Notes: generated by a model from the letters alone, not told the origin. Counted from the first letter of the stretch, positions 1 to 9,373 are shown. The stretch is DNA of 64,000 bases from an uncultured Clostridia bacterium (GCA_934167835.1 CAKPLZ010000003.1:80882-144881), one strand, 5' to 3'. Program-made: numbers and translations.

Positions 1-638
1 TTTTTTAGATGATTTGCTAAACTTTCAGAACCGTCGAAAAACCTTACATCCCCAAGCGTTTCTCTTATCTGATTTTTTATTAAAGGATAATGTGTACACC
101 CTAAAACAACGTTTTTTACCATACCTTTATATTGAGCAACATTCTTTTCCAAATATTTCCAAATCTCATCGTTGTCTTCATTTTCTATCAATTCTGCTAA
201 ACCATTACATGGCAATAATATAGTTTTTTTATTATTATAATTATTATATAATTTTTTAAACTTATCACTCTCTATGGTTCCAACAGTTGCCATAACTAAT
301 GTAGAATCATTATAAGCAAAATCATATACCATTTTATATGCGGGCTCAATCGCAATAATTGGAATATTACTATATTTATTCCTTAAAAATTGGGCAGCTT
401 TTGCACTTGCAGTATTACATGCTATAACAATTGCTTTTGATCCTTTTTCTATCAAAAATTTTACTATACTGTCGCTTATTCTTTTTACTGTTTCATCATC
501 TCTACCGCCATAAGGATTATTTTTGGAATCGCTGTAATAAATATAATTTTCCTTTGGTAGTACTTTTAGTATTTCTTTAAAAACTGTAACTCCCCCAATT
601 CCTGAATCAAATATACCTATATTCTCTTCCATAAACAT
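1..638 (-). CDS. murI: Glutamate racemase, 3' part cut by window edge
   Basis: Interconverts L- and D-glutamate to supply D-Glu for peptidoglycan. The reverse strand from the ATG at 638 reads an N-terminal GIFDSGIGG, then PYGGRDD, then VIACNTASAKA with the first catalytic cysteine, and near the left edge VLGCTHYPL with the second catalytic cysteine. These are the hallmarks of the aspartate/glutamate racemase fold. About 212 residues are visible and the family has about 260, so the last part lies outside the window. A GGAG precedes the ATG at 638 by 4 bases; an alternative in-frame ATG at 632 has a longer spacing. It is followed upstream by tRNA genes on the same strand. Confidence 0.93.
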   Translation of the reverse strand, partial: MFMEENIGIFDSGIGGVTVFKEILKVLPKENYIYYSDSKNNPYGGRDDETVKRISDSIVKFLIEKGSKAIVIACNTASAKAAQFLRNKYSNIPIIAIEPAYKMVYDFAYNDSTLVMATVGTIESDKFKKLYNNYNNKKTILLPCNGLAELIENEDNDEIWKYLEKNVAQYKGMVKNVVLGCTHYPLIKNQIRETLGDVRFFDGSESLANHLK

Positions 639-831
639 AATTCTCCCTCATTACATATTATTATAAAGTTTCATCGCCTTCCAAAATCGATTTTAAGCGT
701 TTTAAATTGTTTTGGCATGATATTTCGTTTTAAATACTTTAAATAGGCTCAGATTTAATTTTAGTTCGTTTCAATAATTATTAATATGAAAAAAGATGTT
801 AACCACTTATATGTAAAGCACCTAACATCTT

Positions 832-925
832 TGGCGGAGATTGAGGGATTCGAACCCTCGCGGCCACTTACGCAACCCTAACAGTTTAGCAAACTGTCCC
901 CTTCAACCTACTTGGGTAAATCTCC
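832..925 (-). tRNA. tRNA-Ser(GCU)
   Basis: The reverse strand folds into a class II tRNA with acceptor stem GGAGATT/AATCTCC, anticodon stem ACAGT/ACTGT with loop TTGCTAA, a long variable arm, and a T arm containing GGTTCGAATCC. The anticodon GCT reads AGC/AGU serine codons. The 3' CCA is encoded. Confidence 0.95.
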
Positions 926-939
926 ATTTTATTTATAAT

Positions 940-1015
940 AAATAGTGAATAATAAATAATATTAATTATCAGACTTTATCTTATTCAATTTTAAATTATT
1001 CATTATTCACTATTT
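940..1015. repeat. Long inverted repeat between two tRNA-Ser genes
   Basis: A 21-base arm (940-960) and its reverse complement (995-1015) match at 20 of 21 positions around a 34-base centre. Both arms are pure A/T with one or two G/C. It can form a long hairpin between the two tRNA genes. It might be a small palindromic element, or a processing or termination structure; I saw no second copy in the window. Confidence 0.7.
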
Positions 1016-1043
1016 AAGATTGATTTTATTATAAAATAATTCA

Positions 1044-1135
<92 letters not shown>

Positions 1136-1168
1136 ATCTACGAACAAATAATAGTTTACCACGCCCCC

Positions 1169-1212
1169 CAAAAAAAGTCAAGCTTTTTTAGAAAATTTTT
1201 CTAAAAAGCTTG
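1169..1212 (-). terminator. Terminator of parAB
   Basis: Arms at 1179-1195 and 1196-1212 pair nearly perfectly (one length difference in the T/A run) and on the minus strand are followed by a run of T. It sits 10 bases past the parB stop. Confidence 0.8.
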
Positions 1213-1221
1213 TTTACATAA

Positions 1222-2079
1222 TTATTTAATTTTTTCGATTAGATTATTTAGCTCATCTTTTGAATTATAATGTATTACTATTGTTCCTGACCTTTTGCCC
1301 GCATTTAATTTGACTTGTGAGCCAAAAAAGTTTCTAAATTTAGTCTCTATTTCCTGATATATAGGCGCATATCGAGTTTGATCAACTACTTGTTCTTTTT
1401 TCTTTATTTTCATTTGTTTTTCAACTTCTCTAACACTGTCTCCTGTCTCTACAACATATAATGCTGCTTTGTATTGTTTTTCTGGATCTTCAATATTTAG
1501 CAAACTTCTACAATGACCTTCAGAAATTTTTCCCTGCTTTACTAATTCAATAACTCTCGGGTCTAAATTTAAGATTCTCATTGTATTTGCAATACCACTT
1601 CTACTAATTCCCAATTTTGCAGCAAGTTCATGTTGTTTTAGTCCATATTTTTCAATAATTTCTTTCAATGCTGTTGCTTTTTCTATTGGATTTAAATCTT
1701 CTCTTTGAATATTCTCAATTAAGGCAACTTCTTTATTTGTCTGCTCTGTATAATTTCTTATAATTGCAGGAATTTCACCAAGTCCAGCTCTTTTCGCTGC
1801 TCTCCATCTTCTTTCTCCTGCAACAATTTGATAATAATCATTTTGCTTTGTTACTATAATTGGCTGAATTACGCCGTACTCCTTAATTGATTCGGCTAAA
1901 TCTTCTATTTTTTCATCATCAAAATTCATTCTTGGTTGGTTTTTGTTTGGTTCAACATCAATTAATTTTAGATTGACAATTGATTCTCCATCTTTTATTT
2001 TTTCTTCCTCTGCAACATTAGTAATATTACTTGCAAAAAGTGCATCCAATCCCTTTCCTAGCCCTGTTTTCATTGCCAT
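1222..2079 (-). CDS. parB: Chromosome-partitioning protein ParB (Spo0J)
   Basis: Binds parS sites near oriC, spreads as a CTP-dependent clamp, and loads SMC and stimulates ParA. The 285-residue product begins with the GLGKGLDALF signature of the family. It has the ParB N-domain with GERRWRAAK at about 90-98 and ENIQREDLNP at about 122-131, a helix-turn-helix around 150-175 and a C-terminal dimer domain. It lies 14 bases after parA on the same strand. A second ParB paralogue such as Noc is not seen next to rsmG. Confidence 0.96.
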   Translation of the reverse strand: MAMKTGLGKGLDALFASNITNVAEEEKIKDGESIVNLKLIDVEPNKNQPRMNFDDEKIEDLAESIKEYGVIQPIIVTKQNDYYQIVAGERRWRAAKRAGLGEIPAIIRNYTEQTNKEVALIENIQREDLNPIEKATALKEIIEKYGLKQHELAAKLGISRSGIANTMRILNLDPRVIELVKQGKISEGHCRSLLNIEDPEKQYKAALYVVETGDSVREVEKQMKIKKKEQVVDQTRYAPIYQEIETKFRNFFGSQVKLNAGKRSGTIVIHYNSKDELNNLIEKIK

Positions 2080-2093
2080 ACATTATTCCTCCT

Positions 2094-2864
2094 TTACACA
2101 GCGTGTTTTTTTGATTTTAATAACTCATTCGCCAATTTTTCATAGCATTTTGAGCCTTTAGAACGTGGCGCATAAGCTGTTATTGGCATTCCATAGCTTG
2201 GTGCCTCACTTAATTTAACATTTCTAGGTATAACTGTTTTATATACATTATCCTTAAAATACTTTTTAACCTCACTAATTACTTGGTTTGACAAATTTGT
2301 TCTTGCATCATTCATTGTAAGAACAACTCCTTCAATATATAACTCTTTATTAAGCTGTTTTTTTATTAAATTAACAGTATTCATTAATTGTCCAACACCC
2401 TCTAATGCATAATATTCGCATTGTATAGGTATCATTATAGAATTTGCTGCAGTTAGTGAATTTATTGTTAATAATCCTAATGATGGTGGACAGTCTATAA
2501 TAATATAGTTAAATTTATCCTGAATATCCTCCATTTTTTCTTTCATCTTTGTTTCTCTAGACATCATATTAACTAGTTCTACTTCTGCTCCAGCTAGATT
2601 TATATTTGAAGGGCATAAATACAAGTTTTTAATTGATGTTTTAATTATTGCTTCTTCAAAAGTTGTTTCATTTACTAGTACGTCATATATTGATTTTTCA
2701 GCACTTTTATCTATTCCAAGTCCGCTTGTTGCATTTCCTTGTGGATCTTCATCTATTAAAAGCACTCTTTTACCTTTTTGAGCAAGAACAGTACTTAAAT
2801 TTACAGCTGTTGTGGTTTTTCCAACCCCACCTTTTTGATTTACAATTGCAATTACTTTACTCAC
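2094..2864 (-). CDS. parA: Chromosome-partitioning ATPase ParA (Soj)
   Basis: Deviant-Walker ATPase that works with ParB in origin segregation and regulates DnaA. The 256-residue protein opens with a KGGVGKTTT P-loop at about residues 11-19. It has the switch DCPPSLGLLT near 124-133 and the C-terminal SEAPSYG motif typical of Soj. It forms an operon with parB, with its own promoter upstream and an RBS AGGAGG-like stretch before the start. Confidence 0.97.
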   Translation of the reverse strand: MSKVIAIVNQKGGVGKTTTAVNLSTVLAQKGKRVLLIDEDPQGNATSGLGIDKSAEKSIYDVLVNETTFEEAIIKTSIKNLYLCPSNINLAGAEVELVNMMSRETKMKEKMEDIQDKFNYIIIDCPPSLGLLTINSLTAANSIMIPIQCEYYALEGVGQLMNTVNLIKKQLNKELYIEGVVLTMNDARTNLSNQVISEVKKYFKDNVYKTVIPRNVKLSEAPSYGMPITAYAPRSKGSKCYEKLANELLKSKKHAV

Positions 2865-2894
2865 TTTTATCCCTCCTTAAAAACGATATAACAA

Positions 2895-2923
2895 TAATAT
2901 AATTTTTTCAATAAAAAGTCAAT
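2895..2923 (-). promoter_or_regulatory. Promoter of parAB
   Basis: On the minus strand TTGACT, 17 bases, TATTAT. It lies about 31 bases upstream of the parA start. Confidence 0.75.
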
Positions 2924-2949
2924 AAAATTTTACAAAATAATCAAAAAAA

Positions 2950-2989
2950 CATAAAAAAATTTACTACCAGAAAATAAGTTGTCTGGCAG
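2950..2989 (-). terminator. Terminator after rsmG
   Basis: Minus-strand hairpin CTGCCAGA / TCTGGTAG followed by TAAATTTTTTT. It ends the long rpmH-to-rsmG operon before parA. Confidence 0.8.
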
Positions 2990-3010
2990 TATAAATCCGC
3001 TTATATCAAG

Positions 3011-3110
3011 TGTTTCACGGTTTCAGTTATGTGTGAAACGGGTATTTAAATTGGTGAATTCGTTGGTGTGCCTGGCTTTCGCGGATACTTGTTTGGTAAA
3101 TGTTTCACGG
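3011..3110. promoter_or_regulatory. parS-like half sites near the end of rsmG
   Basis: TGTTTCACGG occurs twice (3011-3020 and 3101-3110), and GTGTGAAACG lies at about 3031-3040. These match half of the ParB-binding consensus TGTTTCACGTGAAACA. No full 16-base palindrome is present, so this may be a degenerate or unusual ParB site. The location beside parAB and rsmG is where many Firmicutes carry parS. Confidence 0.35.
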
Positions 3111-3765
3111 CTATGATTTCTATGATTGTTCTTTTATTATCAGAATCCGGCAAAGTAATTTCTTTTATTTTATTAATCTTTCCACCTAAAATTTCAATAG
3201 CATTTTTAGCTTCTTCTAGCTCTTCTTTGATGTTTGGTCCCTTTAAACAAATACATTTTCCACCAATTTTAAGTAATGGCATCATATATTCAAGCAAAAC
3301 ATTTAGTTTTGCAACTGCCCTTGATGTAACAACATCGAATTGTCCTCTAAATTGTTTGTTATGACCAATTTCTTCGGCCCTTGCATGAATTGCATATATT
3401 TGTCCTATTTCATCTTTTTGAATAACTTCATCCAAAAATTTAATTCTTTTATTTAAAGAATCAATTAAATACATTTGAAGTTCCGGTCTTGCAAGTTTTA
3501 ATGGAATTCCAGGAAATCCAGCTCCTGTGCCGATATCAGCAACCATGCTGTCTTTGGGAATGTATTTTTCTATTGTTAAAGAATCTATAAAATGTTTTAA
3601 AATTATATCTTCTGGTTCAATAATAGATGTTAAATTAATTTTCTCATTCCATTCAATTAATAAATTCATATATTTAAAAAATTGTTTAATTTGCTCTTCG
3701 TTTAAATTTACATTTATTTTGCTGGCTTTCTCTGAAATTATATTGTTAAATATTTCAAACTCCAT
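3046..3765 (-). CDS. rsmG: 16S rRNA (guanine-527 N7) methyltransferase
   Basis: Methylates G527 in the 530 loop of 16S rRNA using S-adenosylmethionine. The 239-residue product has the SAM site VADIGTGAGFPGIPL at about 95-109 and the C-terminal KYPRKPGTP, both typical of GidB/RsmG. It sits 2 bases downstream of mnmG on the same strand, the standard arrangement near bacterial origins. Confidence 0.96.
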   Translation of the reverse strand: MEFEIFNNIISEKASKINVNLNEEQIKQFFKYMNLLIEWNEKINLTSIIEPEDIILKHFIDSLTIEKYIPKDSMVADIGTGAGFPGIPLKLARPELQMYLIDSLNKRIKFLDEVIQKDEIGQIYAIHARAEEIGHNKQFRGQFDVVTSRAVAKLNVLLEYMMPLLKIGGKCICLKGPNIKEELEEAKNAIEILGGKINKIKEITLPDSDNKRTIIEIIAVKHLPNKYPRKPGTPTNSPI

Positions 3766-3767
3766 CT

Positions 3768-5642
3768 TTATTTTCTCCTTATTTGTTCAAGATATATTAA
3801 TAAAACAGAAATATCTGCTGGTGAAATTCCTGATATTCTTGATGCTTGGCCGATTGATGTTGGTCTAAATTTGTCTAATTTTTGCCTTGCTTCAAGACTA
3901 ATTCCCTGGAGTTCAAGATAATTAATATCTTCAGGTAAAAATTTATTTTCTAATTTTTTAAATTTTTCAACTTGTGCTAATTGAAGATTAATATATCCTT
4001 CATATTTTACTTCAATTTCAACCTCTTCAGCCTCACTCGCAGTCAAATTTGGCATATTTTCATCTATTTGTTTTAAGTCATGGTATTTTAGTTCTGTTCT
4101 TTTTAGTAATTCTATTAGTTTAATTCCATTATGTAATTCAGAAGAGTTGTGTTCTCTTAGGAATATGTTTACCTTCTCTGTTGGTTTTATTGTAGTTGTT
4201 TTTAATCTTTTTATTTCATTTTCTATGTTCTGCTTTTTCTGTATAAACTTGTTATATCTTTCTTGTGGCACTAAACCAGCCTTAAATCCAATTTCTGTTA
4301 ATCTCATATCTGCATTGTCTTGTCTTAATAACAATCTATATTCTGCTCTGGATGTCATCATTCTGTAGGGTTCGTTTGTTCCTTTTGTAACAATATCATC
4401 AATTAAAACTCCTATATATGCGTCTGAACGATGGAGAATAACAGGTTCTTTTCCTTCAAGTTCAAGAGCTGCATTAATACCTGCAATAATACCTTGTGCA
4501 GCAGCTTCTTCATATCCTGATGTACCATTTATTTGTCCTGCAAAAAACATTCCTCTTATATTCTTTAATTCAAGTGATAATTTTAATTGAGATGGTTCAA
4601 TACAGTCATATTCAATTGCATAAGCAGGTCTTGTGAATTCAACATGCTCAAGTCCAGGAATTGTTCTATACATTGCAACTTGAACTTCTTCTGGTAATGA
4701 TGAACTCATTCCTTGAACATACATTTCCTCTGTATCAAGTCCCATTGGTTCAATAAAAATTTGGTGTCTTTCTTTATCGCTAAATCGTACAACCTTATCT
4801 TCAATAGAAGGACAGTAACGTGGTCCAGTTCCTTTAATTACACCTCCATATAGGGGTGAACGGTGAAGATTTTTCCTAATAATATCATGTGTTTTCTCGT
4901 TTGTGTATGTAAGATAACAAGGAACTTGTTCTTTGTTTAATGAATCATTTTCAAAAGAAAATGGCACAATTTTTTCATCTCCATTTTGTATTTCCATTTT
5001 TGAAAAATCTATAGTTCTTCTATTTACTCTCGCAGGCGTACCGGTTTTAAAACGAACTATTTCTATATCTAATTTTTTTAAACATTCAGATAGTTTATTT
5101 GCTGGAAACACTCCATCTGGGCCACTTTCAAAATTTACTTCCCCTATGTATATTTTTCCCTTTAGATATGTTCCTGTAGCCAAAATAACTGCTTTAACAT
5201 TATAAATCGCACCTATATTTGTTTCAACACCTTTAACTTGACCATTTTCCACAATGATATTAACAATTTCAGCTTGTTTAATATATAAATTTTCCTGAAG
5301 CTCTAAGGTATGTTTCATCTCTCTTTGATATTTTTTTCTATCGGCTTGTGCTCTCAAAGAATAAACAGCCGGTCCTTTTGATGTATTTAACATTTTTGAT
5401 TGGATAAAAGACTTATCAATGTTTTTACCCATTTCGCCACCTAAACTATCAATTTCCCTTACTAAATGTCCTTTAGAAGTGCCTCCTATATTCGGATTGC
5501 ATGGCATATTTGCAATATTTTCTAAAGTAATAGAAAACAATAATGTCTTATGCCCTTTTCTAGCACACGCCAAAGCAGCTTCACAACCTGCATGTCCTGC
5601 TCCAATAACTGCTACTTCAAAATCTCCCGCATTATAACTCAT
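3768..5642 (-). CDS. mnmG: tRNA uridine-34 carboxymethylaminomethylation enzyme, FAD subunit
   Basis: With MnmE it installs the cmnm5 group on the wobble uridine. The 624-residue protein begins with the FAD dinucleotide fold GAGHAGCEAALACARKG at about 15-31, has NPNIGGTSKGHL at about 48-59, and ends in a helical domain that binds MnmE. The length is the family norm. It sits between mnmE and rsmG, 17 bases after mnmE. Confidence 0.97.
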   Translation of the reverse strand: MSYNAGDFEVAVIGAGHAGCEAALACARKGHKTLLFSITLENIANMPCNPNIGGTSKGHLVREIDSLGGEMGKNIDKSFIQSKMLNTSKGPAVYSLRAQADRKKYQREMKHTLELQENLYIKQAEIVNIIVENGQVKGVETNIGAIYNVKAVILATGTYLKGKIYIGEVNFESGPDGVFPANKLSECLKKLDIEIVRFKTGTPARVNRRTIDFSKMEIQNGDEKIVPFSFENDSLNKEQVPCYLTYTNEKTHDIIRKNLHRSPLYGGVIKGTGPRYCPSIEDKVVRFSDKERHQIFIEPMGLDTEEMYVQGMSSSLPEEVQVAMYRTIPGLEHVEFTRPAYAIEYDCIEPSQLKLSLELKNIRGMFFAGQINGTSGYEEAAAQGIIAGINAALELEGKEPVILHRSDAYIGVLIDDIVTKGTNEPYRMMTSRAEYRLLLRQDNADMRLTEIGFKAGLVPQERYNKFIQKKQNIENEIKRLKTTTIKPTEKVNIFLREHNSSELHNGIKLIELLKRTELKYHDLKQIDENMPNLTASEAEEVEIEVKYEGYINLQLAQVEKFKKLENKFLPEDINYLELQGISLEARQKLDKFRPTSIGQASRISGISPADISVLLIYLEQIRRK

Positions 5643-5659
5643 ATTTTTTTTACATCTCC

Positions 5660-7036
5660 TTACTTTCCTAAACAGAATTTTGCAAAAATACTTTTAATAA
5701 TGTCATCTGAAACATTATCTCCTGTAATCTCTCCTAAATGCTCTAAAATCTGTTTTATATTTATAGATATGATATCTATAGGCATGTCTGTTTTAAAATC
5801 GTTTAAAGCCATCCTCGTGCTTTCTATGGCTTTTTTTATTAACTCCTGGTGTCTAATGTTTGTAATCAGTAATTCATTATCCATTGTTATTTGATTTAAA
5901 TTAAACATTTTGATTAATTCACTATATAAAGATTCTATTTTTTCACCGCTTTTAATTGACATTTTTAAAATTGGGCAATTCAAATCTTTAAATTCACTGT
6001 TTTTTTCTGTTACTTCAGCTTTTAAATCAGATTTATTCAAAATAATTATAGCTTTTTTGGTTTTTATTAGTTTTAAAATCTCCCTATCTTCACTATTTAA
6101 CGGAACTGAGCTATCAAAAACAGCTAATATAACATCTGCATCATTTGCAGCTTTTTTTGATCTTTCTATTCCAATCTTTTCAATTTCATCTTTAGCATTT
6201 CTAATTCCAGCTGTATCAATTATTTTAAAAGGAATTCCACCAATTATAACTTGTTCTTCAATTATATCCCTAGTTGTTCCTGCAATATCTGTAACAATTG
6301 CCCTATCTTCTTTTACAATACTATTTAATAGTGATGATTTTCCGGCATTTGGACTTCCTATAATCGCAATTTTTATACCGTTTTTTAAAATTTTTCCATT
6401 TTCAAATGAATTTGATAAACAAATTAAATCTTGTTCTACATCTGAAAGAGTTTTTATTGCTTTGTTGTTTGAAACTTCCTCAATATCATATTCGGGATAA
6501 TCAATATTTGCCTCAATATCAACCATTAGATTCATTATTTTTTCTTTTATTTCATTTATTCTGTGAGATAAAAAGCCCTCAAGTTGATTTGCAGATTCTT
6601 GGGCTTCTCTAGCTGTTTTTGCATTTATAATATCTATTATTGCTTCTGCTTGTGCTAAATCTATTCTACCATTAATGAATGCTCTTTTTGTAAACTCTCC
6701 TGGTTCTGCAAGAATAGCTCCATTTTCTAAACAAAGTTCTAAAATTTTTCTAACAACAACTATACCTCCATGCGAATTTATTTCGCACATATCTTCTGCC
6801 GTATAACTTTTCGGATTTTTAAAATATGACACTATTACTTCATCAACATTTCTTTTAGTTTTTGGATCAATTATTTTGCCATATTTCATTGTATATCCTT
6901 TAATATTCTCTATATTTTCTTGATGTTTTGGTATAAAAATTTTATTTAAAACTTCAAAACACTTATCTCCACTAATCCTTATTATTCCAATTCCTCCAAT
7001 TGCAGGAGCCGTAGATATTGCAGCTATAGTTGACAT
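5660..7036 (-). CDS. mnmE: tRNA modification GTPase MnmE
   Basis: K-loop GTPase that partners MnmG. The 458-residue product has an N-terminal THF-binding domain and a helical domain. The inserted G domain carries the P-loop GSPNAGKSS at about 226-234, DIAGTTRD at about 249-256 and NKSD at about 335. The C-terminal tetrapeptide CLGK matches the conserved C-x-G-K end. It is the first of the mnmE-mnmG-rsmG trio. Confidence 0.97.
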   Translation of the reverse strand: MSTIAAISTAPAIGGIGIIRISGDKCFEVLNKIFIPKHQENIENIKGYTMKYGKIIDPKTKRNVDEVIVSYFKNPKSYTAEDMCEINSHGGIVVVRKILELCLENGAILAEPGEFTKRAFINGRIDLAQAEAIIDIINAKTAREAQESANQLEGFLSHRINEIKEKIMNLMVDIEANIDYPEYDIEEVSNNKAIKTLSDVEQDLICLSNSFENGKILKNGIKIAIIGSPNAGKSSLLNSIVKEDRAIVTDIAGTTRDIIEEQVIIGGIPFKIIDTAGIRNAKDEIEKIGIERSKKAANDADVILAVFDSSVPLNSEDREILKLIKTKKAIIILNKSDLKAEVTEKNSEFKDLNCPILKMSIKSGEKIESLYSELIKMFNLNQITMDNELLITNIRHQELIKKAIESTRMALNDFKTDMPIDIISINIKQILEHLGEITGDNVSDDIIKSIFAKFCLGK

Positions 7037-7100
7037 TTTTTATTCCTCCTTTTAATTAAAATATGGCAGATAAAATATATCTGCCATTTTAGTATATGAA

Positions 7101-7784
7101 TTATTTTAATGTTATAACAACCCTTCTATGAGGTTCTTCTCCTTTACTAAAAGTCTTAACTTTATCGCTATTTTGTAATTCTGTATGAATTATTTTTCTT
7201 TCATAAGCTGTCATAGGGTCTAAAGTAATTGATTTACCTGTTTTTATAACCCTTTCACTAATTTTTCTAGCAAGTTCTGTTAATGTCTTTTCTCTTTTTT
7301 CTTTATAATTACCAACATCAACAATTACAACTATTTTTGTTTTTGAATACTTATTTGCTATTGCTGTTGCTATTGTTTGCAAAGCATTTATTGTAGAACC
7401 TCTATAACCTATTAAATGATTAATATTTTCACCATTAATTTTAATATATATACAATAATTTTCTATTTTTACTTCAGATGTTACATCCTCACCTAAAATA
7501 GCATCAAAACATTCTTTGATTTTTTCTTTAACATTTTCAATTTCAGACATGTTTTTATTAATTTCTTTTTTTACTCTTTGGTGTTGCCTATCGCTTTCGT
7601 AGTTTTCTTTTAAAGTCATTTCAATTTTTACAACCCTAGGTGCTAAAATACTGTAAAAGCTTCTCTTTTTTTCCTCTTCGACAGTTTTTATTTCAACCAT
7701 GCTTTTTGTAGCATTTAGTTCTTTTAAACCTTTTTCTATTGCTTCTGCTGTAGTTTTTCCCTCTACTATTATACTTTTAGGCAT
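7101..7784 (-). CDS. jag: RNA-binding protein Jag/KhpB
   Basis: A 227-residue protein with an N-terminal Jag domain (IVEGKTTAEAIEKGL), a KH domain with the GYRGSTINALQ loop at about 143-153, and a C-terminal R3H domain with ERKIIH and EEPHRRVVI. In other Firmicutes KhpB binds RNA with KhpA and influences cell division and elongation. It overlaps the end of yidC by 8 bases, indicating translational coupling. Confidence 0.94.
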   Translation of the reverse strand: MPKSIIVEGKTTAEAIEKGLKELNATKSMVEIKTVEEEKKRSFYSILAPRVVKIEMTLKENYESDRQHQRVKKEINKNMSEIENVKEKIKECFDAILGEDVTSEVKIENYCIYIKINGENINHLIGYRGSTINALQTIATAIANKYSKTKIVVIVDVGNYKEKREKTLTELARKISERVIKTGKSITLDPMTAYERKIIHTELQNSDKVKTFSKGEEPHRRVVITLK

Positions 7785-8646
7785 TTTCGTTATCCTCCTT
7801 AGAGATTATCTTATTTAATATTAATCTTTCAGCTATCATAATTAGATTGTTTACTAACCAATACAAAGCTAATCCAAGTGGTGCAACTAGTGATATAGAT
7901 ACAGATAAAATTGGCATCATTAAGGACATGTTTTTGTTCATTTGCTCTGTCATTTCAGCCTGATCAAATTCTTTTTCACCACTGCTGTTTTTATCTTTAT
8001 TACCTTCATCATCAACTTTTTTCTTTGTTGACATTGTTGTAAATTTAATTGATATTATTGACGAAATAACATATAAAACTGGTATTATAAATACTTTAAT
8101 ATCTTTATAATTTTCCTGAGGAACTTCGCTTAAATCAAGTCCAAGAAAATCCATATTTATATACATATTGCTTTCTGTTTTACCATTATCCTTTAAGTAT
8201 TTTATTATACTCATTTCTGGATATTGAGCACTTACAGAATAATTTTCCATTTTTAGTGTTTCTATTTGATTGTCAATACTTGTTTTATCAACTTTCGTCA
8301 TAAAGGTAAGTGGGCTTTTTACTAAAATGAACATTGAAATTATTAAGATTATTTGAATAATTCCACTTAAACACCCGCTAAATGGATTTATTTTTTCTCT
8401 TTTATATAACTCCATTATCTCTTGATTAATTTTCTCTGTATTTCCCTTATGTTTAACTTGTATAATTTTTATTTCTTTTTGAAGTTTTTCATTTTTCTTC
8501 AAGGTTTTTTGTTGTTTTATTGATAATGGCAACATTATAAGCTTTAATAAAAATGAAAAAATTATAATAGCTAAACCATAATTTTTACATACAAAATATA
8601 TTCCATACAGAATATATCCAAATACTTTCGCAAAAAAATTTAACAT
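7777..8646 (-). CDS. yidC: Membrane protein insertase YidC
   Basis: Inserts membrane proteins alone or with SecYEG. The 289-residue product has five hydrophobic segments (about 5-45, 92-108, 178-198, 232-255 and 258-276). The conserved arginine-side amphipathic stretch IKQQKTLKKNEKLQ sits at about 43-56, and GCLSGIIQIILI at about 89-100. It is the short Gram-positive form. I see no lipobox cysteine near the start. It is part of the rnpA-yidD-yidC-jag block. Confidence 0.93.
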   Translation of the reverse strand: MLNFFAKVFGYILYGIYFVCKNYGLAIIIFSFLLKLIMLPLSIKQQKTLKKNEKLQKEIKIIQVKHKGNTEKINQEIMELYKREKINPFSGCLSGIIQIILIISMFILVKSPLTFMTKVDKTSIDNQIETLKMENYSVSAQYPEMSIIKYLKDNGKTESNMYINMDFLGLDLSEVPQENYKDIKVFIIPVLYVISSIISIKFTTMSTKKKVDDEGNKDKNSSGEKEFDQAEMTEQMNKNMSLMMPILSVSISLVAPLGLALYWLVNNLIMIAERLILNKIISKEDNENA

Positions 8647-8656
8647 TTTTTCCCCC

Positions 8657-8881
8657 TTATTTTACAGGATCATATCCACCTTTTGAAAAAGGATTACACT
8701 TGACAACTCGTTTTATTATCATCCATAATCCTTTAATTGTTCCATATTTATTTAACGCTTCTATAGCATACTCAGAACATGTTGGATAATATTTACAATG
8801 TACTCCTATACTTTCAAAAAATGGTGAAAAATGTTTTTTATATTGCTTAATACAAAACAAAATAATACCTTTCATAAACAT
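8657..8881 (-). CDS. yidD: Membrane insertion efficiency factor YidD
   Basis: A 74-residue protein with the conserved pattern IKQYKKHFSP at about 11-20, then CKYYPTCSEYAIEAL at about 29-43, then GGYDP at the end. This is the YidD family, thought to assist YidC. It starts 1 base after rnpA ends and precedes yidC. Confidence 0.95.
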   Translation of the reverse strand: MFMKGIILFCIKQYKKHFSPFFESIGVHCKYYPTCSEYAIEALNKYGTIKGLWMIIKRVVKCNPFSKGGYDPVK

Positions 8882-8882
8882 C

Positions 8883-9221
8883 CTATAAAATATTTAATTT
8901 ACTCAAAAGTTTTTTGCATTCTTCTCCAATTATGTAATAATCAAAATTTTCAAAATCGGCGTTTTTTTTCCATAAAAAAATTATACTATAGCCTGTTTTT
9001 AATTGGTTTTCTAATACTTTATAATTTTCTCTTACTAACCTTTTTATTTTATTTCTTTTTACGCTTTTTCCTGCTTTTTTACTAACAGCTATACCTATTT
9101 TGTTAAAATTTTTATTATTTTTTCGTGCAAAAACATTTAATATTTTTCCTTTTGCACAAATTCCCTTAGCAAAAACTTTCTTAAACTCATAACTTTTTTT
9201 GAGCATTATCGTATTTTTCAT
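8883..9221 (-). CDS. rnpA: Ribonuclease P protein component
   Basis: Protein subunit of RNase P, which matures tRNA 5' ends. The signature AGKSVKRNKIKRLVREN at about 50-66 carries the RNxxKR motif. I place the start at the ATG at 9221, giving 112 residues, because family members begin close to the MLKKSYEFKKVF stretch. An in-frame GTG at 9233 adds four residues. No strong ribosome site is visible for either. Confidence 0.93.
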   Translation of the reverse strand: MKNTIMLKKSYEFKKVFAKGICAKGKILNVFARKNNKNFNKIGIAVSKKAGKSVKRNKIKRLVRENYKVLENQLKTGYSIIFLWKKNADFENFDYYIIGEECKKLLSKLNIL

Positions 9222-9238
9222 AATTAACCACACTATTT

Positions 9239-9373
9239 TTATGCACTAATTTTTTTTCTACCTTTTGCTCTTCTTGCTTTTAATACATTTCTTCCATTTC
9301 TTGTTTTCATTCTTGTTCTAAATCCGTGTACTTTCTTTTCTTGTCTATTTTTTGGTTGATATGTCATTTTCAT
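9239..9373 (-). CDS. rpmH: 50S ribosomal protein L34
   Basis: A 44-residue basic protein reading MKMTYQPKNR then KKVHGFRTRM and KARRAKGRKK, the L34 pattern. GGAGGG lies 9 bases before the ATG. It is the first gene of the minus-strand block and is divergent from dnaA, as is standard at bacterial origins. Confidence 0.97.
   Translation of the reverse strand: MKMTYQPKNRQEKKVHGFRTRMKTRNGRNVLKARRAKGRKKISA

Noticed and set aside
7677..7683. Spo0A box inside jag
   Set aside because: A single TGTCGAA in coding sequence is expected by chance, and no promoter or second box is beside it.
9221..9233. GTG at 9233 as start of rnpA
   Set aside because: It adds four residues not usual for the family, and it lies only 5 bases after the rpmH stop without a ribosome site.
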